A DNA stretch of 64,000 bases from positions 744,001 to 808,000 of the forward strand of contig CM073899.1 in assembly GCA_037176705.1 (NCBI GenBank). Reading direction: 5' to 3'. Both the position numbers and the translations under genes were made by a program. Shown in pieces: positions 34,434 through 45,033 of this stretch (the first letter of the stretch is position 1; every line of letters starts with the position of its first letter). The notes beneath the pieces were generated by a model. That model was not told the DNA's origin. It was given only the letters and a program-made list of their open reading frames with translations, and made no database searches. Source of the DNA: Molossus alvarezi (taxonomy: Eukaryota > Chordata > Mammalia > Chiroptera > Molossidae).

Positions 34434-34928
34434 GGTTCTGAATTGTACCTCTGATAATTTGCTTAGCTACATTTCATTGACCTCATCTTGGAAAGAGTCC
34501 TCTTGTTCGTTCATTTGGGATATGTAAGTTTGTTTCATCATTTTGGCTAACTCAGTGGGTTTTGGAAACTGCCACATTTTCCCTATGGGTGTTGGTGTTC
34601 TGCTGTTTGTGGCTCCCTCTACTGTGTTTGGATGAGCCTGGGAGGGCCCACATTAAACACCACTGTCAAGTCTTACTTTCCTGGGTAGACTTTCAAGACC
34701 AGGACAGGTTCAGTTATCCTCTAGCTTTTTCCTGGTGGGTGGTAGTCTCAGTTTATCAGTGCCTTGGAATGTTGACCTGGTGCTCTGCATAAGTTGATTT
34801 CCAGAAGGTGGGATAGATGCTGTTTATTAATGAGCCTCAATTTGCATTTCTTTGTCTCAACAGGGAATGTCTGAATCTCCCAGGAGGGGTACTGCTGTTT
34901 TTCCACAGTTTCCAGAAGTAGCACACCG

Positions 34929-35350
34929 GCCAGAGGCGGGCACAGGCAAGCTGAGTGGTTTGCTTTGCTCTGGCTCTGGCTTGGGAAGATGCTGTGGTCC
35001 CTGGCCCACAGCTCCTGTGTGCGCCTTGTGGTCAGCCCTGCTTGGCCTGTGCTTAGGCTTCCTGGTGGGTTCTCGGCTACCTGCTCCACCTGGTCTTCGG
35101 CACCCTGGTCTCTCCTCAGTAGCGCTGCCCTGTGGGGACCTGTTGCGCCAGGAGCTGCATAAGCTGAAGCGGCAACTCCCTGAGCGCCAGTGCTTATCTG
35201 AGGCGCAGCACAAGCAGGTTGTGGGCTGGGTGCTGGAGGCAGCTGCCAGGGCCTGTCCTCTCGATGCTCAGCAATGACTCTGCCCACTGGAACCTGGACT
35301 TCACCTCTGTGCTCTCCTTTGCCAGCACCATACTCTCCACCACAGGTTTG
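34929..35350 (+). pseudogene. KCNK1: KCNK1 exon 1 pseudogene copy 2
   Basis: Second decayed copy of KCNK1 (TWIK-1) first coding exon. An ATG is kept at 34989-34991 and opens MLWSLAHSSCVRLV, close to the TWIK-1 N-terminus. The frame is then lost in the first membrane helix (FLVGSRLPAPPGL in place of a hydrophobic segment) and resumes as LPCGDLLRQELHKLKRQLPE and CLSEAQHKQVVGWVLEAAAR (cap domain, 35125-35250), then in another frame SMLSNDSAHWNLDFTSVLS and FASTILSTTG (pore helix, 35262-35345). The exon edge CACAG at 35345 is followed by GTTTGA, a weakened splice donor. N-x-S glycosylation is kept as NDS. Start, donor and flanks show a genomic-DNA copy, not a retrocopy. Differences from copy 1 are spread throughout, so neither is recent. 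Confidence 0.88.
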
Positions 35351-35394
35351 ATCCCAGTGGTCCGGCACCACGTCCGCTCCCCACCCCACACTCC

Positions 35395-35815
35395 CCAGCC
35401 CACGGGTCCCCAGCCCTTTACTGCCTGCCCCCACTCAGGTGTCACCAGCCCTTCTGCCCTGCCTGCTCCCTCCATGGTGTCACCATCCCCTCAGCCCCGC
35501 CTGCCCCCACCCTGGTGTCACAAGCCACTTCGCCCCACCTGCCCCCTTCCCGGTGTCTCCAGCCCCTCTGCCCTGCCTGCCCCCACCCCAGTGTCACCAG
35601 ACCCTCCGACCCACCTGCTTTCTCTCCAATATAACCACCCCCTCAGCCCCTCTGCCCCCCCTGCCCCCACCTCTATGTCACAACCTTCTCCACTCCACCT
35701 GCCCCCACCCTGGTGTCACCAGCTTCTCCACCCTGCCTGCACCGACCCCGCACGTCCCCAGCCTCTTCATCCTGCCTTCCCCCACTCCAGTGTCAACAGG
35801 CCCTCCACCCTGGCC
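35395..35815 (+). repeat. 38-bp C-rich minisatellite, second copy
   Basis: About ten imperfect 38-bp units such as CCCCTCTGCCCTGCCTGCCC ending GTGTCACCAG, one expanded by about 8 bp near 35640-35685. It is homologous to 3710-4050 but has more units. Both end with GGCCACCGG-CCCTCCC and a unique tail reading GCTGGTGAAGTG before the L1 junction. Plus-strand frames of 148 and 223 codons across it are a by-product of C-richness. Confidence 0.85.
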
Positions 35816-35894
35816 ACCGGTCCCTCCCAGGGTCTCACCTGTGGGGACTCGCAAAGGGCGGGCTGGTGGAATCCAAAGCTGGTGAAGTGAGCTC

Positions 35895-36620
35895 AGGACC
35901 TCACTTGGGTGTGTGTTTGATACATTGCTGGATTTGATTTCCTAATATTTTGTTAAGAATTTTGGCATCTGTGTCAGTCAGGGTTATTGGCCTGTAATTT
36001 TCTTTTGTTTGTAGTGTCTTTATCTGGTTTGGGAATTAGGATTATGCTGGCCTCATAAAGTGTGTTTGGAAGTGTTCCGTCTTCTTGGACTTTTTGAAAT
36101 AGTTTGAGAAGGATGGGTGTGAGTTCTTTGACTGTTCAGTAAAACTTCCCCGTGAAGCTGTCCCAGTCCAGGCTTTTGTTTGCTGGGAGATTCTTGATTA
36201 TATCTTCAATTTTCATAGTTGTGATTGGTCTGCTCAAGTTTTCTATCTCTTCCCCGTTCAGTGCTGGCAGATTATGTATTTCCAGAAATTTGTCCATTTG
36301 TTTATCTTTTGAATTTTTTTTAGTCAGCTATTTGTGCTGTGATCTTTGCAGTTCATTTCCTACTGCTTAGTTTGAGGTTTCGTTTTGTTTGTTTGTTTCT
36401 TTCGTTTTCTCACTAGTTTTTTAAGTTCTGAGGTGAGATAGTCAATTAGCAAATCTTGTTTCCTGAGGTAGACATGTAGGGAATAAACTTTCCTTTTAGG
36501 ACTACTGTCACTGAATCCCATTGATTTTGTGTTGTTGTGTGTTCACTTTCATTGGTTTCCATGAAGTTTATAATTTGTTCTTGATCTCCTTGTGAACCCA
36601 TTCATTGTTTATTTTATATT
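35895..36620 (-). mobile_element. LINE-1 (type B) fragment, middle ORF2
   Basis: Begins GTGTGTTTGATACATTGCTG (35910-35929), the same L1 point that follows KCNK1 copy 1 at 4120, and runs through the RT N-flank to ACCCATTCATTGTTTA at about 36612. There it is cut by the tail of another type B L1. It has no useful open frame. The shared KCNK1-L1 joint shows that this fragment and 4110 onward descend from one rearranged ancestor. Confidence 0.85.
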
Positions 36621-39600
36621 TTATATTGTTAATATATTTTGTTAATTAATTAATTTTTTTATTGCAGATGTTTCTCTTCCTTCCCTGCTGATTCCCCCCT
36701 TCCTCTCCCTCCCTGTCCTGTCCCCAACTTTGTTGTCAATGGGCATTGTTCATGCATACATGCATATAAGTTCTGTGGTTTATCTCTCCCCCACCACCTT
36801 CTCTCCTGGGGAATGTCAGTCTGTGCCCCACTTCCATGTTTCTGGGACTACCCCATTCCTCAGACTGTTATGTTCATTATATTCCACAAATAAGTGAGAT
36901 TATAGGATACTTGTCTTTCTCTTTTTGGCATGTTTTGCTTAGGATAATACTCTCCAGGTCCCTCCTTGTAGTCTCAAAGGATAAGAGATCTTTCTTTCTA
37001 ACATGTGCATAATACTCCATTGTGTATATGTACCACAGCTTTTTGATCCATTCGTCTACTGATGGACACTTGGGCTGTGTCCAGATCTTAGCTATTGTAA
37101 ATAGTGCTGCTACAAACCTGGGGGTACATGTATTATTTCTGTTGGGCGTTTCAGGCTTTTTAGAGTATATTCTTAGAAGTGGGATCACTGGGTCAAATGG
37201 AAGTTCAATTTTTAAGTTTTTGAGGTAACACCATATTGTTTTTCATAATGGCTGCACCAGTCTGCATTCCCACCAGCAGAGTACTGAGACCCCTTTCTCC
37301 ACACCCTCGCCAAGACTTTTAGTTTGATGATTTGTTGATGGCGGCTATTCTGATGGGTGTGTGGTGATATCTCATTGTTGTTTTAATTTGCATCTCTCTG
37401 ATGATTAGTGATGTGGAGCATTTCTTCATATGTCTCTTACCTTTTGTATGTCCTTTTTGGAGAGATGTCTATTTATTTACTCTGCCCATTTCTTAATTGG
37501 ATTTTTTGTCTTCCTATTGTTGAGTTTTATAAGCACCTTATATTTTGGAAATTAACCCTTATCCAATGCATCATCGGCGATTTTGGTCTTCCAGATATTA
37601 GGATCCCTTTTCCTTTTGATGGTTGTGTCTTTAGCTGTGCAGAAGCTTTTCAGTTTGAAGTAGTTTCACGGGTTTATTTATTGATATATTAATTTTCATG
37701 TGTATGTGTCTCTTGCTTTAGGTGTTATATTAGTGAAAATTCTGCTGGCTATCTCAGAAATTTTGTGTCCTGCACTTTCTTCTAGAATTTGTATGGATTT
37801 ACAAGTTACATTTAAGTATTTTATCCATTTTGAGTTTTTTCTCATGGATGGTGTAAAGTCCTGGTCTAGCTTCATTTTTTTTTTTTTTTTTTTTTGCCAG
37901 TATCTGTCCAATTTTTCCAACACCATTTATTGTGAAGTCTCTCCTGACTCCACTGTATGTTGTTGCCAACATTGTCAAATGATAATTGAACATATTGTCT
38001 TGGGTCAATTTCTGGGTTCTCTATTCTGTTCCATTGACCTATCTGCCTGTTCCTGGGCCAGTACCAGGCTTATTTTTATTACAGTGGCTTTGTGGTATAA
38101 CCTGAAATCTGGTCATGTGATCCCTCCTGCTTTGTTCTTTTTCAAGATTTCTGTGGCTACTAGGGGTCTTTTTTAGTTTTATATAAACTTTTGGAGTGTT
38201 TGTTCTAGGTTTGTGATGTAAGTCGTAGGTATTTTGCTGAGGATTGCATTGAATGTGTAGATTGCTTTGGGTAGTATGGACATTTTCATGATGTTAATTC
38301 TTCCAATCCATAAACAAGGTATATGCTCTCACTTTTTTATATCTACCTCCATTTCTAATTTCAATGACCTGTAGCTATCTGTGAAGAGGTACTTTGCTTC
38401 TTTGGTGAAGTTTATTCCTAGGTATTTTAATTTTTTCTTCTGCGATGGTAAATGAAATTGATTTTTTTGTTTCTCTTTCTGTGATTTCATATTTGGTGTA
38501 GAAAAATGCCATCGATTTCTTGACATTAATTTTGCATCCTGCCACTTTGCAATTTTATTTATTAAGTCTAGTAGATTTTTGATGGAGTCTTTAGTGGTTT
38601 CTATATACCATATTATGTCATCTGCATATAATGACAGTTTCACATCCTCCTTTCCAGTTTGGATCTCTTCTATTTTTTCTTCATGTGTAATTGCTGTGTC
38701 TAAGACTTCCAGTTCTATGTTAAATTAAGTAGCAAAAGTGGGCATCCCTGTCTTGTTCTCCTTCTTAAGGGGATTGCTTTTTATTTTTGCCCATTTAGTA
38801 TGTTGTTGGCTGTGTTTGTCATATGTGGCCTTTATTATATTGCGATATGGCCCCTCTATTACCACATTGTTGAGGGTTTTTATCCGAAATGGGTGCTGGA
38901 TTTTGTCGAATGCTTTTTTGGCATATATTGATATGATCATATGGTTTTTATCTTTTATTTTGTTTATGCGATGTATCACATTTATTGATTTGCACATATT
39001 GTACCATCCTTGAGTGCCTGGAATGTAACCCACTTGGTCATGATGAATAATGTGTTTGATGTATTGCTGGGTTTGAATTGCTAATATTTTGTTAAGAATT
39101 TTGGCATCTGTGTTAATAAAAAATATTGGCCTGTAGGTTTCTTTTGTTTATAGTGTCTTCATGTGGTTTGGGAATTAGGATTTTGCTGGCTTCAGAAAGT
39201 GTGTTTCGAAGTGTTCTGTCTTCTTGGATTTATGGAAATAGTTTGAGAAGAATGGGTGTGAGTTCTTTGAATGTTCAGTAAAACTCCCCTGTGAACCAGT
39301 CTGAGCCTGGGCTTTTGTTTGGTGGGAGATTCTTGGTTATATCTTCAATTTTCTTAGTTGTGATTGGTCTGTTCAAGTTTTCTATCTCTTCATTGTTCAG
39401 TTCTGGGAGATTATGTATTTCTAGAAATTTGTCCATTTGTTCCTCTTTTGAATTATTTTTAGTCTCTATGTTGTCTATTTGTGCTCTGTTCTTTGGTATT
39501 TATTTCCTACTGATTATTCTGAGGTTTTTTTGTTTGTTTGTTTGTTTGTTTGTTTCATTTTCTTTGTGTTTTTTAAGTTCTGATGTGAGATTGTCAATTA

Positions 39601-40588
39601 GAAAATCTTGTTTTCTGAGGTTGACAAGTAGGGTATAAACTTCCTTATCAGTACTACTTTCACTGAATCCCATTAATTTTACTTTGTTGTGTGTTCACTT
39701 TCATTGGTTTCTATGAAGTTTTTAATTTTTTCTTGAACTCCTTGTGAACCCATTCATTGTTTAATAACATGCTATTTAATCTTTATGTGTTCAAATGTTT
39801 TCATGTATTCTTTTGTAATGTATTTCTAGTTTCTTCACTTTCTACTTATGTAAAACTTTTGTTTTGAGTTTGGTCTCTTATAAACAATATATATGTGAGC
39901 TGTGCATTGTTATCTATTCAGCTATGCTGTGTCTTTTCATGGGAGTGTTTAATCTATTTGTGTTTAAGGCAATTATTGATATGTACTTATTTATTGCAAT
40001 TTTCATTTATTATGGTTACATTTATCTTCCTATTTCTTCTGCTTATTACAACACTCTTTTTAACATTTCTTAGCTGATTGTTGCTAACATATTCTATTAG
40101 CCTTTTTGTCTGGGAAGCTCTTCCTTTATTTCACCTCCTATTTTCAATGATAGTCTTGGTGGATAGAGTAGTCTTAAATTCAGATCCTTGTTTTTCCTTA
40201 CCTTGATCGCTTCATGACTTTCTCCTCTGTCCAGTAGTGTTTTTGTTGAGCATTCAGCTGATAAGGTTATGTGATTTTCTTAGTGGGTAATCTGTTGTGT
40301 ATTTCTTGCCATGTTTCAAATCCTATTTCTCTCTTTAATTTTTGCCCTTTAATTATTATGTGTCTCGATGTGGGCCTCTTTGGATTCTTCAAAGTTTAAG
40401 CTCTTTGTGCTTCTTGAAGGTATATGCCATTTTCCTTCACCAAGTTATCAGTGTTTTCTGACACTATTTCTTCAGATAATTTTCTTTGTCCCTTGCTCAT
40501 TTACCTCTTTTCCTGAAACTTCTATGATGTGTATGTTATTATGTTTCATGGAGTCCCACAGTTCTCTTAGGCTGTCTTTCTTTTTTTT
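36621..40588 (-). mobile_element. LINE-1 (type B), 5'-truncated in ORF1
   Basis: AT-rich tail with TTAATTAATTAATT (36621-36660), 3'UTR, ORF2 C-terminus 36877-37188 ([20 protein letters not shown], ending ISLICGI), RT 38329-39033 (KLSLYADDIIWYIETTKDSI, YADD palm), ORF2 N-terminus with the type B endonuclease deletion (39826-39845, TTTCTAGTTTCTTCACTTTC), ORF1 to 40588. It inserted into the type B fragment at 35895-36620. At 40588 it runs into ORF2 C-terminal sequence of a type A copy through a T/A-rich microhomology, with no 3'UTR between, so the 5' truncation is probably by recombination. Confidence 0.87.
38329..39033 (-). pseudogene. L1 type B RT domain remnant
   Basis: 38725-39033 reads [40 protein letters not shown] (RT fingers) and [10 protein letters not shown]; 38329-38643 reads KLSLYADDIIWYIETTKDSI, the palm with YADD. 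YADD is the more usual L1/retroviral-type form of the motif; type A copies here have FADD. A gap of about 80 bases and a frame change separate the pieces, so the enzyme is dead. Confidence 0.82.
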
Positions 40589-43500
40589 TAATTGTTTGTT
40601 TTAATATGCATCTCTCTAATGGTTAATAATATTGAGCAGTTCTTCATATGTCTGTTAGCCATTTGTATGTACTGTTTGGAGAGGTGTCTATTTAGTTCCT
40701 CTGCCCAGTTTTTAATTGGGTTCTTTGTCTTTCTTTTGTTGAGTTGCATGAGCACTCTATATATATTTGAAATTAACCCCTTATCTGATATATTATTGTC
40801 AGTTATGCTCTCCCATACAGTGGGTAGCCTTTTGTTTTGATGATTGTACCTTTTGCTCTGCAGAAGCTTTTGAGTTCGATGTAGTCTCATGTGTTCATTT
40901 TCTCCTTTGTTTCTATTGCCTTAGCTGATACGTCAGTGAAAATTCTACTGTGTATGATGTCTGAAATTTATTGCCTACAGTTTCTGCTAGGATTTATATG
41001 GATTCATGAGTCACATTTAAGTCTTATATCCATTTTAAGTTTATTCTTGTGTAGGGTGTAAATTGATGGTCTAGTTTCATTTTTCTGCATGTAGCTGTCC
41101 AATTTTCCCAACACCATTTATTAAAGAGGCTGTCCTTACTCCACTGTATGCTCTTGCCAACTTTGTCAAATATTTATTGAGCATATTGCCTTGGGACTAT
41201 TTCTGGGTCCTCTGTACTTTTCCACTGGTCTATATGCCTGTTTTGATTACAGTGGCTTTGTAGTATTACCAAAATTCTGGTAATGTGATCCCTCCAACGT
41301 TGTTCTTCTTTTTCAAGATTGCTGTGGATATTCGAGGTTTTTTTTATTCCATATGAACTTTTAAAGTACTTGTTCTAATTCTGTGAAGTATGCCATTGGT
41401 ATTTTGATGGGGATTGCATTGAATCTATAGATTGCTTTGGGTAATATAGACATTTTAATGATGTTAATTTTTCCAATTCATGAACAGAGTATGTGCTTCC
41501 CCTTTTTTATATCTTGCTCTATTTCTTTTTTTAATGAGCTATAGTTTTCTGCGAATAGGTCCTTTATTTCTTTGGTTAAGTTTATTCCTAGGTACGTTAA
41601 TTTTTTTTTGCCGCAATGGTAAATGGGATTGTCTTCTTAGTTTCTCTTTGTGTGAGTTGTTCATTGGTGTATAAGAATGCCATCGATTTCTTGACATTAA
41701 TTTTGTATCTTTCTAGTTTTCCAAATTCATTTATCAAGTCTAGCAAATTTTTATGGAGTCTTTGGGGTTTTCTATGTATAGAATCATGTCATCTGCAAAA
41801 AATGACAGTTTCACTTTCTCCTTTCCAATTTGGATCCCTTTTATTTTTTCTTCCTGTCTGATTGCTGTGGGTAAGACTTCCAATCCTATGTTAAATGAGA
41901 GTGGCAAGAGTGGGCATCCCTGCATTTTTCTTGTTCTTAAGGAAATTCTTTTATTTATTGCCCATTGCGTATGATGTTGGCTGTTGGTCTTTCATATTTG
42001 TCCTGTATTATGTCTAGATATGATCCCTCTATTATTGCTGAGCGTTTTTATGACAAATGGATGCTGGATTTTGTCAAAGACTTTTTCGGCATCTATTGAT
42101 ATGACCATGTGGTTTTTATTCTTCATTTCATTTATGTGGTATGTCACAGTTATTGATTTGCGAATATTTTACCAGGCTTGCATTTCTGGGATGAATCCCA
42201 CTTGGTCATGGTGGATAATTTTATCGGTGTATTGCTGGATTTGTTTAGCTAGTATTTTTGTTCAGGATTTTGGAGTCTAAGTTCATCAGGGATATTGGCC
42301 TGTAGTTTTTTTCTTTGTACTGTCTTTTTCTGGTTTTGGAATTAGGATTATGCAGGCTTCATAAAACAAGTTTGGAAGTCTTCCTTCTTCTTGAATTTTT
42401 TGAAATAGTTGGAGGAGAATGGGTTTTATTTCTCCTTTGTATGTTTGGTGAACCTCGCCCGAGAAAGCCATCTGGGCCTGGGCTTTTGTTGCTGAGAGAG
42501 TCTTGATTATATCTTCAATTTCATGTGTTGTTATTGATCGGTTCAAGCTTTCTACCTCTTCCTGTTCCAGTTTTGGGAAACTATGGGTTTCCAGAAATTT
42601 TTCCATTTTACTTAGATTTTCAAATTTTTGCCATATCATTGTTCATTGTTGTTGTTAATGATCTTTTGTATTTCTGTGGTGTCAGTTGTTACTTCTCCTC
42701 TTTCATTTCTGATTTTGTGTATTTGGGTACTGTGTCTTTGTTTCTTGGTGAGTCTAGCTAAGGGTCCATCAGTCTTGTTTATCTTTTCGAAATATCAGCT
42801 CTTTGTTTCATTGATCCTTTAAATTTTTTTTTTTTTTTTCCCTTTGGACTCTATGTCATTTATTTCTACTCTGATATTTACTATTTTCTACCTTCTACTT
42901 GCTCTGGGGTTTTCTTTTTGTTTGTTCTCTAGTTCTTTAAGTTGTGAGGTTAGACAGTCTATTAGAGGTTTTTTTGTTTTTTGATGTAGGCCTGTAGGGC
43001 TATGAACTTCCCTCTCAGAACTGCTTTCACTGCATCCCGTAGATTTCATGTTGTTGTGTCTTCATTTTCATTGATTTCAAGGAATTTTTTAATTTCTTCC
43101 TTGAACTCCTCGGTAAGCCATTCATTGTTTAATAACATGCTATTTAGCTTCCATGTGTGCAAATGTCTTTGCATGTTCTTGTTTCAATTGATTTCTAGTT
43201 TCATGCCAGTGTGATCTGAGAAGATGCTTGATATGATTTCAGTCTTCTTGAACTTGTACAGACATAGTTTGTGCCCTAACATGTGGCCTATCTTTGAGAA
43301 TGTCTCATGTGAACTTGAAAAAAATGTGAATTTTGTAGTTATGGCGTGTAATTCTCTCTAGATATCTATTAAGTCCACTTGGTGTAGTGCTTTTTTTAGA
43401 GTCTCTGTTTCCTTGCTAATTGTTTGTCCACAGGAGCTATCCAGTGATGCAGTGGGGTGTTAAAGACCCCTGCTATTATTGTATTGCTATCGATTTCTCC

Positions 43501-44510
43501 TTTGAAGTCCTTTAGAAGATTTTGAATATATTTTGGTGCTCCCATATTGGGTGCATAAATGTTATATTTTCCTGTTGGAGAGATCTTTTTATTATTATGT
43601 AGTAGCCTTCTTTGTCTCTAGTTATGGCCTTCATTTTGAAATATATTTGATCAGATATGGGTATTGCTACCCCAGCTTTTGTTTTTTCTTCTTTTGTTTT
43701 TTCTTTCCATTTGCTTGGAAGATTTTTTTTCCATCCCTTCACTTTCAAATTATGTGAGTCTTTGTTGTGGGCTGGGTCTCTTGTAAAAAACATATGGATG
43801 AGTCATGCTTTGTTATCCAATTAGCTACTCTGTGTTTTTTTTTTATGGGATCATTCAATCCATTTTCATTTAAGGTGGTTATTGATATGTACTTATTTAC
43901 TGCCATTTTTGTTTAGTGTGGTTTTCTTTTTCTTCCTTTTTCTCTTTCTGCTTACAGGGGTCCTTTTAACATTTCTTGCAGTTCTGGTTTGGTGCTAATG
44001 TATTCCCTTAGCTTTTTTTTTTTTTTTTTTGTCTGAGAAGCTCTTTATTTGACCTTCTATTTTCTATTTTGAATGATAGCCTTGATGGGTAGAGTTGTCT
44101 TGGATTCAGATCCTTGTTTTTCATGACCTTGATTCCCTCATGCCATTCCCTTCTGGCCTGTAGTGTTTCTCTTGATAAGTAAGCTGAGAGTCTTATGGGG
44201 TTTCCTTTGTAGGTAATCTGTTGCTTCTCTCTTGCTGCTTTTAGAATTCTCTCTGTCTTTAACTTTTGGCAGTTTGATTACTTTTTGTTTTGGTGTGGGC
44301 CTGTTTGGGTTCTTCTTACATAGGGCTCTTTGTGCTTCTTGAACTTGAATGCCTTCTACCTTCACAAATTAGGAAAGTTTTCTGTCACCATTTCTTCAAA
44401 TATATTCGTTAACGCTTGCTCATTTTCTTCTTCTTTGGGGACTCCTATGATGCGAATGTTATTACATTTACAGTTGTCCCAGAGTTCTCTTAGGTTGTTT
44501 TCCTGTTTTT
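40589..44510 (-). mobile_element. LINE-1 (type A) host copy, left part
   Basis: Starts in the ORF2 C-terminal region (40588-40890: [17 protein letters not shown]) without a 3'UTR, continues through thumb (41060-41560), RT palm 41740-41925 ([20 protein letters not shown]), pre-RT 42286-42639 (LEQEEVESLNRSITTHEIED), endonuclease 43512-43793 (KTKAGVAIPISDQIYFKMKA) and into ORF1 (44138-44365, KVEGIQVQEAQRALCKKNPN). At 44510 ORF1 is cut by a younger L1; it resumes at 49995. ORF2 is riddled with frame breaks. Confidence 0.88.
44497..44510 (+). repeat. Target-site duplication, left
   Basis: GTTTTCCTGTTTTT here and again at 49995-50008 flank the L1 at 44511-49994. This 14-bp direct repeat is the duplicated target inside ORF1 of the host L1 and proves a retrotransposition-style insertion. 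Confidence 0.85.
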
Positions 44511-45033
44511 ATGAATTTTTTATTTATTTTTTTGTTACAGATATTTTACCTTTTTACCACATTGGCACCCTCCACCCCACCTCCGCCCCATCCTCGGCTT
44601 TGTTGCCCATGTCCATTGGTCATGCATACATGCATATAAGTTCTGTGGTTTATCTCTTCCCACCCCCTCACCCCCTCTTCTGAGGGATATCAGTCTGTGC
44701 CCTACTTCCATGTTTCTGGGTCTACTGTATTCCTCAGACTGTTATGTTCATTATATTCCGTATATAAGTGAGATCATGTGGTATTTGTCTTTTTCTGCTT
44801 GGCTTTTTTCACTTAGGATAATACTATCCAGGTCCCTCCATGTCGTCTTAAAGGATGAGAGATCTTTCTTTCTAACCGCTGCATAGTACTCTATTGTGTA
44901 TATGTACCACAGCTTTTTTATCTATTCATCTACTGGTGGACACCTGGGCTGTTTCCAGATCTTAGTTATTGTAAATAGTGTTGCTATGAACATGGGGGTA
45001 CATATATTCTTCCTGATTGGTGTTTCAGCCTTC

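Larger units (their letters stand above)
31076..34900 (-). mobile_element. LINE-1 (type C), RT-deleted
   Basis: Order on the minus strand: tail and 3'UTR (31078-31330), ORF2 C-terminus (31328-32600, SISRRMNKKAVVHVRN...), then at about 32605-32620 a junction that skips roughly 0.7 kb including the RT palm, RT N-flank (32610-33200), a gap that removes most of the endonuclease (33360-33509, now holding an L1 3'UTR fragment), ORF2 N-terminus (33509-33610), ORF1 (33760-34433) and a 5'UTR to about 34900. The RT deletion is shared with the copy at 56701-58325. The right edge meets the second KCNK1 segment. Confidence 0.82.

Noticed and set aside
35219..35890. Plus-strand open frames of 223 and 148 codons, proline-rich
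   Set aside because: Intronic minisatellite after a splice donor; open only because C-rich sequence lacks stop codons.
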